From: an uncultured Massilia sp.
GTDB taxonomy: Bacteria > Pseudomonadota > Gammaproteobacteria > Burkholderiales > Burkholderiaceae
Length of the DNA: 64,000 bases
Reading direction: 5' to 3'
Assembly (NCBI GenBank): GCA_946481275.1
Contig: CAMLMV010000027.1
Span: forward strand, 31,749-95,748
The position numbers and the translations under genes are program-made. Positions 31,698-40,287 of this stretch are shown here, piece after piece. The notes beneath the pieces are model-generated. The model was not told where the DNA came from, did not search any database, and saw only the letters and a list, made by a program, of their open reading frames with translations. Position 1 is the first letter of the stretch; every line of letters starts with the position of its first letter.

Positions 31698-32285
31698 ATG
31701 AAAAGCGCACATATTCTTGGCGGAATTTTTTTATTGGGAACTTTATCCGCCTGTTGTCATCCACCGTTGGTATCCACGATCGACGTCCCGAAATTGCCGC
31801 AGCAGGCGTCGAACTGGTGCTGGGCGGCGAGCGGCCAGATGACCATGCGTTTCCTGGGCCATGACGTCGCCCAATGCGTGGAAGCGAATAACCGTTTCGG
31901 CCTCACGACGTGCTGCGAAAATAATTCCGGAAGCTGCAATAACGGCGGCTGGCCGGAATACGAGAAGTACGGTTTTACGGCCGACCAGACCTCCGATACC
32001 GCGCTCACGTTCAGCCAGATCAAATCGCAGATTTATTGCAAGAAGAAACCTATCGCATTCAGCTGGCACTGGCCGGGCGGCGGCGGCCACATGATGGTCG
32101 TAAAAGGCTATTTCACCGTGAATGGCGTGCAATACGTGGACGTCAACGATCCCGAACCTTATACGGACCTGGATACGCTGGCCGGCGGCACGGAAACCAT
32201 CATGACGTATGCCGATTACGTCAGCCGCGCGGGCGACCACACCCATTGGAACGACTACTACAACATCACGTACAAAGGTGACTGA
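31698..32285 (+). CDS. Papain-like (C39-like/C70-like) cysteine peptidase lipoprotein
   Basis: A 195-residue exported protein with lipobox L-S-A-C (Cys19). The mature part shows Q-Q-A-S-N-W-C-W-A-A-S with predicted nucleophile C41, G-G-G-H-M-M-V-V-K-G-Y with H131, and V-N-D-P with N150: the Cys/His/Asn arrangement of papain-like staphopain/AvrRpt2-type peptidases. Several additional Cys (71-80 region) may form disulfides. It is followed 1 bp later by a second lipoprotein gene. It could cleave exported proteins or peptides, or be a secreted effector; the target is unknown. Confidence 0.75.
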   Translation: MKSAHILGGIFLLGTLSACCHPPLVSTIDVPKLPQQASNWCWAASGQMTMRFLGHDVAQCVEANNRFGLTTCCENNSGSCNNGGWPEYEKYGFTADQTSDTALTFSQIKSQIYCKKKPIAFSWHWPGGGGHMMVVKGYFTVNGVQYVDVNDPEPYTDLDTLAGGTETIMTYADYVSRAGDHTHWNDYYNITYKGD

Positions 32286-32286
32286 C

Positions 32287-32907
32287 ATGCGCAAATTTCC
32301 TTTCGCGGTGATCGTTGCGGTGGTCCTCTTCCTCGGCGGCTGCCAGACGAGCCAACCCCGCCCCAACCACAGCCAGGCGACCGCCGCCGAGCACGGCCTG
32401 GATACGCTCCGGCAGGTCGTCAATGCCGGCAACTATGCGTCGCTCGGCTTCGACTCGCTGGACGAAGTGCTCCGGGCCAGGCTCGGCGAGCCGCTGCAGG
32501 TCTACCGGGTCCAGCTCGACGCCCTGCGCGCCTTTACCGAGAACACCGATCCGGAAACGCTGCTCGTCGACATCCGGCGCAGCCTGTACCCCGTCAAGGT
32601 CGGCGACCGCGTGGCCACGTCCATCTTCGTCACCGGGTCGCGCGAAGGCTGGCGGGCGTCCGAACTGGGCAACGCGGCCGTCGCACGGCTCATCAGCCGC
32701 TATCGCCATGGCGCCGGCGATTTCGTCGTGCACGTGCCCGCGATGAAATCGTGGTTCGTCGCCGACCGGGTCGAAGGCAAGCTCATGCTCACGCCCGTGA
32801 TGGACGACCCGCGCACCAAGCTCCGGGCGGGCGAGACGCTGCCGGCGGACGTCGTCTTCCTGCAGCTCAAGGCGGCGTCCGAAGGCTACAACGGCTTGCC
32901 GCAGTAG
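32287..32907 (+). CDS. Hypothetical lipoprotein, 206 aa
   Basis: The signal peptide ends in L-G-G-C, a lipobox. No known domain is recognised in the mature part. The start codon lies immediately after the papain-like peptidase's stop, so the two are probably translated together and the lipoprotein may be its partner, inhibitor or anchor. It converges with the HlyD gene, 3 bp apart. Confidence 0.6.
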   Translation: MRKFPFAVIVAVVLFLGGCQTSQPRPNHSQATAAEHGLDTLRQVVNAGNYASLGFDSLDEVLRARLGEPLQVYRVQLDALRAFTENTDPETLLVDIRRSLYPVKVGDRVATSIFVTGSREGWRASELGNAAVARLISRYRHGAGDFVVHVPAMKSWFVADRVEGKLMLTPVMDDPRTKLRAGETLPADVVFLQLKAASEGYNGLPQ

Positions 32908-32910
32908 CCG

Positions 32911-34287
32911 TCAGCCGCCGAGCTGGCGGAACGGGTCGAATGCCAGGTCGATCAGGCGGCGCTTGCGCACGACGATTTCCGCGCTCGCCGTCATGCCGTA
33001 GCGCAGCGGGTACGACGTGTCGCCCACCGTGTAGTGGTCGCGCTCGAGGGCGACGCGGCCTTCGTACACGGGCAGCCGCGTCTGCGGCGAGGCGCGGGTC
33101 GCGGGTGCGATCGTCTGCAGGGTGCCGTCGATGATGCCGTAGCGCTGGTACGGAAAGGCATTGAATTTCACCTGCACCGGCAAGCCCTCGCGCAGGAAGG
33201 CGCGGTCCTGTTCGGGAATCTCGATCTTGAGCAGGGGCCGCGTGTTCTTCGGCACGATGCCGCCCAGGGGGGTGTTCGCCTGGACCTTGTCGCCGGGCTG
33301 CGTGGACGTCACCTCCGTGATCACGCCATCCACGGGTGCAAGGATGCGCAGGAAATTGTCCTTGTCGATGTTCTCGAACTGGATGCGCGATGCCGCATCC
33401 GCGACCAGCCGCGCCGTCTGGACCTGCAGCCGCAGCTTTTCCTCGACATTGGTCGCCTCGCGCGTCGCCGCTTCGTACTGCAGGCGCAGGCTCGCGAGCT
33501 GCTGGCCGCTCGTTTCCAGCTGCGACCGCGCCTCGGTGGTTTCCAGGCTCTGGCGCGCCGACAGTTCGCTCACGCGCGATTCCGCCACGCGCACCGCGTT
33601 CTCGGCCGCCTGCAGCGCATTTTTCTTGCCCTCCACCTGCAGTTGCGACACCCCGCCGCCGCCGGGCAGCGCAAACAGGCGCTCGTACTTGGCCGCCTCG
33701 TCGCGTGCCGCGTCCCGTGCGCGGCGCGCGTCGTCCAGGTTCGTGCGCGCCTCCTGCGCCTGCGCGCGCTGCCCGGCGGCGAGGCGGCTCGTGCCCTCGG
33801 CCTGGCGGCGCTCGTGCTGGCGTTCCTCCGTGTCCATCGCTTCCTTGAGTGCCGCCACGCGCTCGTCCAACAACGCTTTCTTTTGCGGGAATTCCTTCCA
33901 TTCGCGCTCCGCGTCTTCCAGTTTCAGGCGCGCTTCCAGTGCATTGCGGGCGGCCTCGATGGCGCCGCGTGCATACAGCCGCGCCACCACGTCGCCCTTG
34001 AGCACCGGTTGTCCCTCGGCGATGTAGATATTGGCCAGCTCGCCATCGATCGGCGCATACAGCCTGCGTACCTCGGACGCCGGCACCAGCGTGCCCGGCG
34101 CCATCACGAGCACGTCCGCGCGGCCGAAGAACGACCACGCCAGGCCGGCCAGCACCAGCGCCACCATCACGTAGATGGCCACGTGCGTCAGGCGCGCCGG
34201 CGTGGCCGTCAGGATGCCGATGCCTTCGTCGCTGTGGTCTTCGAGCGCGCCGATCAGGGATCGTGCAGGCTTATTGCTCGTTGCCAT
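32911..34287 (-). CDS. HlyD-family secretion adaptor (type I secretion membrane fusion protein)
   Basis: The 458-residue protein has one N-terminal helix (about 34-52), a biotinyl-lipoyl half (P-I-D-G-E-L-A-N-I-Y-I-A-E-G-Q), a very long Ala/Arg/Glu-rich coiled coil (about 105-300) and the returning P-V-D-G-V-I-T-E-V half. This is the architecture of HlyD/bacteriocin-export adaptors. GGGAGG precedes ATG 34287. It is the last gene of an operon with FHA, outer-membrane channel and HD-GYP genes. It is a plausible partner for the C39 ABC exporter at 48-51 kb, which lacks a linked adaptor. Confidence 0.85.
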   Translation of the reverse strand: MATSNKPARSLIGALEDHSDEGIGILTATPARLTHVAIYVMVALVLAGLAWSFFGRADVLVMAPGTLVPASEVRRLYAPIDGELANIYIAEGQPVLKGDVVARLYARGAIEAARNALEARLKLEDAEREWKEFPQKKALLDERVAALKEAMDTEERQHERRQAEGTSRLAAGQRAQAQEARTNLDDARRARDAARDEAAKYERLFALPGGGGVSQLQVEGKKNALQAAENAVRVAESRVSELSARQSLETTEARSQLETSGQQLASLRLQYEAATREATNVEEKLRLQVQTARLVADAASRIQFENIDKDNFLRILAPVDGVITEVTSTQPGDKVQANTPLGGIVPKNTRPLLKIEIPEQDRAFLREGLPVQVKFNAFPYQRYGIIDGTLQTIAPATRASPQTRLPVYEGRVALERDHYTVGDTSYPLRYGMTASAEIVVRKRRLIDLAFDPFRQLGG

Positions 34288-35866
34288 CGCCGCCTCCCGC
34301 CAGGGCCAGCTTGCGCAGGTCGCTGGCCGCCTGCGCATAGGTGTCGCGGAATGCCGGCACATGGGCCGAGATCGTCGCGAACGCGCGCTGGTGCGCCGGC
34401 TGCTCGTCCTGCCATTGCTTCAGGATGCGGCGCACGCGCGCACCGTCGGCCGCGTCGCGTACAGGGGCCGCCGCGCCGCCGCGCGCATGGACGAACCGTT
34501 CCACGTCGCCGACCCAGGCGATTTCCGCCACGAGCGGCTGCGCATCCGCATTGTGGCCGGCCAGGCGGCGCATGCGCGCCTCGGCCTGGACAGTGCGGTC
34601 GAACCGGCGCCCCTTCAGGTCCGCCATCCACTGCGGCAGTTCCGCGTTCAGCAGGGCTTCCGTGCCCAGCGCTTTCACGTCCGCATTGTCCGGGTCGCGC
34701 GCGAGGCGGTCGTCGGCGAGGCGGGCGGCCGTTGCGAAATCGCCGCCGTCGACGAGACCCTGCAGCGCCCGCTCCGGCGCACCGGCCAGCTGGAACAGCA
34801 GGATGACCGCAATCACGAGCGCGCTCAGCGTCATCAACCAGCGCCGCAGGCGCGCGGGATCGGCGTCGCCGGCGCCGCCCAGCGCATCCAGCACGGCGGC
34901 CGTCATCAGGGCGGCCTTGCCGCGCGGTTCCCTGGCCGGTTGTTCTCCAGCGGCGGGGTTCACCTCGTCTTCCTGCGCGCCGCGCGGCTCGTCGGCGCAA
35001 AAGATGTCGAGGAAGGAACCGGCGGAAGCGACGAACGTCGTATGGTCCGCGTCCATCCCCGTGGCCGGGGCCGCCGGCGCGGACGACACCCGCGTGACGG
35101 TCGGCTCCGGCCCCGCCTGTTCCCATTGCAGGCGCACGCGATAGACGAAGTGATGGCCCCCGAACGCGAGCACGTCGCCCTCCTCGAGCGCGTGTGCGTG
35201 TTCGTCGAGCCGCACCGCGCCGATGAAGGTGCCGTTCGTGCTGCCCAGGTCTTCCACGTACGGCACGCCCGCCTTGAGGAAGATGTGCGCGTGGCGGCGC
35301 GACAGATAGCCGACCTGGTGCGGTTCCTTCTCCTTGTAGCGCGCGAACGTGTCGTCGACCTTGCTGATCAGGAACGGGAAGCTGGTGACGACGATGGCTT
35401 CCAGCCCCGGATCGGCACGCTCCGGTTCCAGCGTCAGGCTGGCGAGCCGCGCCACCGGCGCCGGGACGGGCGGCGACGCCTGCAGCCGCACCCGGTAGGA
35501 GAGCACGCGCGCGAGGCCGACCTCGTCGCCGTCGTGCAGCCGCACGATGCCGTGCCGTACGGCCACGCCGTTGACGGTGGTGCCGTTCTTGCTGCCCAGG
35601 TCGGCGAGATAGGCGTCGCCGCCCTCGACGAAGACGCGCGCATGGCGGCGCGACAGGTCGGCCACGATCTCGGGCGGATACGCGGCGAACGGCTGCTCGG
35701 TGCGGCCGATGGCGAACAGGCCGTCGTCGATGGCGACAGCGCCGAGCTCGGGATGGTTCAGCGGTTCGAGCACGATGCCGACGCGCTGTGCCTGCATCTT
35801 TTGTTGCATCTTTGCCTGCATCGTGCCGACCAGGACTTCGTCAGGCGCCATGGGAGCGTCTTTCAA
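34271..35866 (-). CDS. Membrane protein with two FHA (phosphothreonine-binding) domains
   Basis: Two FHA domains occupy about residues 28-130 and 140-248, each with the phosphopeptide-binding signature (L-S-R-R-H-A-R then L-G-S-K-N-G-T; L-S-R-R-H-A-H then L-G-S-T-N-G-T). A linker leads to a single membrane helix (about 347-365) and a periplasmic or repeat-like C-terminal region. It should sense threonine phosphorylation by a Hanks-type kinase such as the one at 41470-43494. It overlaps the HlyD gene by 17 bp, tying the sensor to the secretion adaptor. A second possible start is 35851. Confidence 0.82.
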   Translation of the reverse strand: MKDAPMAPDEVLVGTMQAKMQQKMQAQRVGIVLEPLNHPELGAVAIDDGLFAIGRTEQPFAAYPPEIVADLSRRHARVFVEGGDAYLADLGSKNGTTVNGVAVRHGIVRLHDGDEVGLARVLSYRVRLQASPPVPAPVARLASLTLEPERADPGLEAIVVTSFPFLISKVDDTFARYKEKEPHQVGYLSRRHAHIFLKAGVPYVEDLGSTNGTFIGAVRLDEHAHALEEGDVLAFGGHHFVYRVRLQWEQAGPEPTVTRVSSAPAAPATGMDADHTTFVASAGSFLDIFCADEPRGAQEDEVNPAAGEQPAREPRGKAALMTAAVLDALGGAGDADPARLRRWLMTLSALVIAVILLFQLAGAPERALQGLVDGGDFATAARLADDRLARDPDNADVKALGTEALLNAELPQWMADLKGRRFDRTVQAEARMRRLAGHNADAQPLVAEIAWVGDVERFVHARGGAAAPVRDAADGARVRRILKQWQDEQPAHQRAFATISAHVPAFRDTYAQAASDLRKLALAGGGDGNEQ

Positions 35867-37260
35867 TGCTGCGCCGCATCGGCCACCTCCACGGGCGGCC
35901 AGCCGCCGCCCAGCGCCTTGTACAGCGTCACCGTGTCGGACAGGATCTGCTGCTGGTTGGCGAGCAGCGCCAGCTGCGCACCCAGCAGGGAACGCTCGGT
36001 CTCGAACACTTCCAGCTGCGACGCCACGCCTTCCTTGCGCTGCGCATCCGTCGTGCTGGCCACGAGCCGCAACTGGTCGACCTGCTGCTGCAATTCTGTC
36101 CGCTGCTTCTTGTGCGCCTCCAGGTTGACGAGTGCGTTCTCGACGTCCTCGAACGCGGCCATGACGGTCTGGCGGTACGCCTGCTCGGCCACCTTCGTCT
36201 GTGCCTCGCTCGTGCGCACGCGGGCTTTTACGCCCGGATCGAGAATGGGGAAATTAATGCTGGGCAGTAGGCCGAACGTGAAAGATTTCAGCAGTGCCGA
36301 CAGCGCGAAACTGGACGTCCCGCCGCGCCCCGTCAGGCTGATCGACGGCAGTTGCGCCAGCTTGGCCTGCCCCGTCAGGTCGTACGCTTCCAGCACGCGG
36401 TACTCGGCCGCGACGACGTCGGGCCGGCGTTTCAACAATTGCGACGGCAGGCCGCCCGGCACCTCGGGCACGCGCACCCGCTCCTGCAGGCGCCCGGCGG
36501 GCATCTGGAAGTCGCCGGCCGGTACGCCGATCAACGTCGCCAACGCATTGCCGGCCAGCGCGCGCAGGCGCTGCAATTCGATCAGCTCCGTACCCAGGCG
36601 GTTGACCTCGGCCGATTGCTGCAGCACGCGCGTGTGCGGGATGAGTCCGTTCTGCTCCATCGCCTGGTACGTCGTCAATATGTCGCGGTTGCGGGCCAGC
36701 GTCTGCTGCTGCTGGGCGATCTGTTCGTCGAACTGCAGGATCTGGAAATAGGTCGTCGACACGTCCGACACCAGCTTCAGATAGCCTGCGCGCCAGTCGG
36801 CCTCGGTCGCGGAAAACCCGGCCTTCTGCGCCTGCACGCCCTTCTCGACCTTGCCCCAGATGTCGATGTCCCAATTGGTCTGCGTGGCCAGGTTGAACTG
36901 CTTCGTGAACGGTTGGCCGGTGACCTTTTCGAAGCTCGCGCCCGCGCCCGCATCGAGCGTGGGCAGCGCGCCCGCCCGGGCTTCTCCGATCTGCGCATTG
37001 GCCACGCCGATGCGCGCGGCAAGCACGGCCAGGTCGAAATTGCCGGCGAGCGCACGGCTGACGAGCTGGTCGAGGTAGGGATCGCGGAACGCGTGCCACC
37101 AGTCCGGGACGATCAGCTCCGTCTTGGACAGCGGCAGGCTGGCCGAGTTCGCCCACGCCGTCTTGGCCGGCACGGACGGCCGCGCGTACGGGCGCATGCT
37201 GACGTCGGCGCAGGCGGCGAGCAGCAGGGCGGCAGCCAGGCACGCAAGACGATAGATCAT
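35863..37260 (-). CDS. Outer-membrane efflux lipoprotein, NodT/OprM type
   Basis: A TolC-fold channel of about 465 residues. The signal peptide ends L-L-A-A-C, so it is lipidated. NodT-type features follow: W-W-x-x-F-x-D-P-x-L-D-x-L, A-x-A-x-I-G-x-A-x-A and the two repeats with long helices. Start 37260 overlaps the HD-GYP stop (ATGA) and its own stop overlaps the FHA gene by 4 bp. It probably supplies the outer-membrane exit for the HlyD adaptor in the same operon. Confidence 0.85.
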   Translation of the reverse strand: MIYRLACLAAALLLAACADVSMRPYARPSVPAKTAWANSASLPLSKTELIVPDWWHAFRDPYLDQLVSRALAGNFDLAVLAARIGVANAQIGEARAGALPTLDAGAGASFEKVTGQPFTKQFNLATQTNWDIDIWGKVEKGVQAQKAGFSATEADWRAGYLKLVSDVSTTYFQILQFDEQIAQQQQTLARNRDILTTYQAMEQNGLIPHTRVLQQSAEVNRLGTELIELQRLRALAGNALATLIGVPAGDFQMPAGRLQERVRVPEVPGGLPSQLLKRRPDVVAAEYRVLEAYDLTGQAKLAQLPSISLTGRGGTSSFALSALLKSFTFGLLPSINFPILDPGVKARVRTSEAQTKVAEQAYRQTVMAAFEDVENALVNLEAHKKQRTELQQQVDQLRLVASTTDAQRKEGVASQLEVFETERSLLGAQLALLANQQQILSDTVTLYKALGGGWPPVEVADAAQH

Positions 37261-39218
37261 GGCGCCGCCCGAGATGTCGCCCAAGCATGGGAATCCACGA
37301 ACACCTGGAACAGGCGCGCATCGATATGCCCCGCGTCGCATTCCTCGCGCATCAGGTCCAGCGCCTGTTCCACGGGCACGGCCTTCTTGTACGGCCGGTC
37401 GCCCGCCGTGAGCGCGTCATAGATGTCGGAGATCGTCAGGATGCGCGTCTGGATGCTGATCTGCGGCCCGCGCAGGCCCGACGGGTAACCGGACCCGTCC
37501 AGCTTTTCGTGGTGGCCGTGCGCGATCGCGGGCACCCCGGCCAGGTCCCGCGTCCACGGGATCAGGACGAGGAACGAGTACGAATCCACCACGTGTTCCT
37601 CGATCTGGCGCCGCTCGTCCGCCGTCAGGCAGCCTTTCGCCAGGCTCAGTGCGGCCACCTCGTGGTCTTCCAGCAGCGCGAGCGGATGGCCGTCCGGGTC
37701 GTGGCAGCCGTAGTGGACGATGTCGCGCAGGTCGGGCAGGGTGCTGCTGCGCGAGATGGCGGGCTCGTTGGCGCTGCGGATCGTGGCGAGGAAGCCGTCC
37801 AGCCGGGCCGCTTCCTCGGCCAGGCGCGCGTCGGCGGAGGCCTTCTCGGCCCGGAACGTCGCCGCGCTCCAGCCCTCGTCGATATGGCGCTGCGCGAGCG
37901 TGTGATAGGCCTGGCGCTCCAGGCAGGCGCGCGCGTACAGGAAGCGCTGCTCCAGCAGGCGCATGTCGGCGTGGTGCAGCTTTTTCTCCTTGCGCAGCAC
38001 GTGTTCGCGCACGCCGACCTTGCCGAAATCGTGCAGCAGCGCAGCGTAGCGGATCTCGCGCAGCTGCTCGCGGGTAAAGGCGATGCGGCGCACGTCCGGA
38101 TCCTGCGCGCGGTCGAGTGCCGTGGCGAGACGTTCGGCGTAGCCCGCCACGCGGAACGAGTGGCCGGCCGTGACGGGGTCGCGCTCCTCGATCGCCTGCA
38201 CGGACGCGCGCACGAAGCCGTCGAGCAGGCGTTCGATGTCGGAATACAGTTGAAAATTCTTGAGCGCGACGGCCGTTTCCGCGCACACGCCCGTGAGCAG
38301 TTCGAGGTCGGGCTCCTGGAACGCGCGCGGGTCGGACGAGCTGTCGACCTGGATCAGTCCCAGCACTTCCTCGCCCACGATCAGCGGCGCGCACATGACG
38401 CTGCGGATCGCCTGGGCGACGATCGAATCCTGGGCCGCGAAGTGGCGGTCGGCCAGCGTATCGACGGACAGGATCGCACGCTTTTTACCGAGCACCTCAT
38501 CGACGATCGTGTGCGACAGCCGCGCCTGCCTCGGGTCCTCGACCATGCCGTTGCGGCGCCGCGCCGCCACCGGCACGGGCGGGTCGCGTTCGTTCTGGCG
38601 CAGCAGGATGAACGCGCGCTCGGCCAGCGGGAACAGGTCGAAGATGAAATTCATGATCTTTTCCGTCAAGGTCGCGCGGTCGGTGACGGCACCCAGCGCG
38701 ATGCTGACCTGGGCCATCGCATGCAGTTTCAGCACCGATTTCTCGAGCTCGCCGCGGGGCGCATCGCGCGGACCGGCCGCCGGCACGTACTGCGTCGCGT
38801 CGACGGACTTCCTGATCACGGTAGGCATGCTGGCCGTGCCCGGCGCGACCAGCGAGCGGAACACGAGCTCGGTGGATGCGAGCGCCAGTTCGTCGCCGTC
38901 GCCCAGCACGTGCCACGAACCGGGCTGCAGCCGCTCACCATTGACGAAGGTGCCGTTCGAAGAGTGCAGGTCCTCGACCGACCAGGCCTCGCCGCGGCGC
39001 CGCACGCGCGCATGGCGGCGGCTGATCGTGTGCAGCGGGATGCAGATGAACTGGTCGGAGGCGAGCGCGTCCTGGCGATCGCGGCCGATCACGACCTCGT
39101 CGTGCAGCGGAAACAGCCGCGGCCGGACGTCGCGCCCGCCCAGCAGCTCGAGATACGCGCTGACGCCCCCTTCCACGGGCGGTGCTGCATATTGTTCCGG
39201 TGCCGGTTCGATCGCCAT
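37257..39218 (-). CDS. FHA-GAF-HD-GYP cyclic-di-GMP phosphodiesterase-like signalling protein
   Basis: The 653-residue protein carries an FHA domain (about 40-115, with S-R-R-H-A-R and S-S-N-G-T-F-V-N-G), a GAF domain (about 165-315) and a C-terminal HD-GYP domain (H-S-F-R-V, L-L-H-D-F-G-K-V-G and H-H-E-K-L-D-G-S-G-Y-P). Key metal and GYP residues are present, so c-di-GMP hydrolysis is likely. It combines phosphothreonine sensing with second-messenger turnover. It is first in the operon; ATG 39218 has GAGG before it, better than an upstream start at 39275. Confidence 0.88.
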   Translation of the reverse strand: MAIEPAPEQYAAPPVEGGVSAYLELLGGRDVRPRLFPLHDEVVIGRDRQDALASDQFICIPLHTISRRHARVRRRGEAWSVEDLHSSNGTFVNGERLQPGSWHVLGDGDELALASTELVFRSLVAPGTASMPTVIRKSVDATQYVPAAGPRDAPRGELEKSVLKLHAMAQVSIALGAVTDRATLTEKIMNFIFDLFPLAERAFILLRQNERDPPVPVAARRRNGMVEDPRQARLSHTIVDEVLGKKRAILSVDTLADRHFAAQDSIVAQAIRSVMCAPLIVGEEVLGLIQVDSSSDPRAFQEPDLELLTGVCAETAVALKNFQLYSDIERLLDGFVRASVQAIEERDPVTAGHSFRVAGYAERLATALDRAQDPDVRRIAFTREQLREIRYAALLHDFGKVGVREHVLRKEKKLHHADMRLLEQRFLYARACLERQAYHTLAQRHIDEGWSAATFRAEKASADARLAEEAARLDGFLATIRSANEPAISRSSTLPDLRDIVHYGCHDPDGHPLALLEDHEVAALSLAKGCLTADERRQIEEHVVDSYSFLVLIPWTRDLAGVPAIAHGHHEKLDGSGYPSGLRGPQISIQTRILTISDIYDALTAGDRPYKKAVPVEQALDLMREECDAGHIDARLFQVFVDSHAWATSRAAP

Positions 39219-39271
39219 GTCGTCCTCGCCTTGAGACCCGTAAGACAATGACCCCGCGCTACAGTTCGCGA

Positions 39272-39691
39272 TCATTTGACTGTAATCGTGATTTTTTTGG
39301 ACTCGACAGAAGGGTCGAACGTGACGTGCTGATCGTCCCCCATGACGAGCTGCAGCGTGTGCCTGCCGGGCGGCAGCTCGATCGTCGTCTCCGTCTCGCC
39401 CGCGCCGAAGTGCAGGTGGTTGCGGTCGTTCGGGATCTCGACGCCCGGTCCGGGCGCGTCCGTGTCGACCAGCAGGTGGTGGTGCCCCGTATTCGGAAAT
39501 TTCACGCCTTTCGGCGCCACGCCCATGTTGCGCAGGCCGAACCAGACGCGGATCGGTTTGCCGGATGACACCACCTGGCCGTCGTTGGGCCAGCCGATAT
39601 ACAAGTAGGCGTTGGGTGGCGCGGGTGTCGGCTCGGCGCCATGACCTGGGACGGTGATGGCGAAGAGGATGGCTGCCAGTCGCGTGCGCAT
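39272..39691 (-). CDS. DUF4399 periplasmic protein (copy 1)
   Basis: The 139-residue secreted protein has a signal peptide and the DUF4399 pattern: F-G-L-x-N-M-G-V-A-P-x-G, T-G-H-H-H-L-L-V-D-T-D and L-H-F-G-A-G-E-T-E. The conserved His cluster suggests metal binding, but no function is established. It is a paralogue of the next gene upstream (14 bp apart), the pair reflecting a tandem duplication. Confidence 0.8.
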   Translation of the reverse strand: MRTRLAAILFAITVPGHGAEPTPAPPNAYLYIGWPNDGQVVSSGKPIRVWFGLRNMGVAPKGVKFPNTGHHHLLVDTDAPGPGVEIPNDRNHLHFGAGETETTIELPPGRHTLQLVMGDDQHVTFDPSVESKKITITVK

Positions 39692-39705
39692 CGAAGACTC
39701 CTGTC

Positions 39706-40134
39706 TCACTTGACCGTGACGGTGATCTTTTTCGAATAGACCGGCGGATCGTGCGGGATATGATCCTTGTCGGCCAACAGCAGTTGCAGCGTATGCGTAC
39801 CCGGCGGCAGTTCGATGCGCGCCTCCGTTTCGCCGGCGCCGAAGTGCAGGTGGTTGCGGTCGTTCGGCACGGCCTGGTCCATGTTCTCGGGCAGGTCGGT
39901 GTCGATCAGCAAATGGTGGTGGCCCGTCTTCGCGATGTCCGTGCCCCTGGGCGCGACGCCCATGTTGCGCAGGCCCATCCGCACCCAGAACGCGTGGCGG
40001 ACGGTCATGCCGTCGCTGGGCCAGATGAAATACACCTGCGCGCCTTCGGGCGACGGCGTGCGCGCGAGCACGGGCACGGCTTGCAGCACCACCGCGCCAA
40101 GCATCAAAACGATCAAAACAATTGTCTTGCGCAT
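39706..40134 (-). CDS. DUF4399 periplasmic protein (copy 2)
   Basis: A 142-residue paralogue of the 39272 gene with the same motifs (L-R-N-M-G-V-A-P-R-G, G-H-H-H-L-L-I-D-T-D, L-H-F-G-A-G-E-T-E) and a signal peptide ending near V-L-A. The ATG at 40134 has a strong GGAGGGAGA ribosome site; an upstream start at 40176 adds no signal-like residues. It is divergent from the SUMF1 gene. Confidence 0.8.
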   Translation of the reverse strand: MRKTIVLIVLMLGAVVLQAVPVLARTPSPEGAQVYFIWPSDGMTVRHAFWVRMGLRNMGVAPRGTDIAKTGHHHLLIDTDLPENMDQAVPNDRNHLHFGAGETEARIELPPGTHTLQLLLADKDHIPHDPPVYSKKITVTVK

Positions 40135-40287
40135 CCTCGTCTCCCTCCACCGTGCGGGCCGCTGTTCGGGCAGCATCCTTCAACCGGGACGCATGGCACC
40201 TGTGCCAGCACAAACGTGCGGCCGGCACAATCGCGGCGGCCGGTGGTCTAAGCGGTTTCCTGACACTTGTGGAGGCGGCCTGTGTGG

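Noticed and set aside
40190..40215. Sigma-54 promoter before the SUMF1 gene
   Set aside because: TGGCAC is present but the GC is one base out of register.
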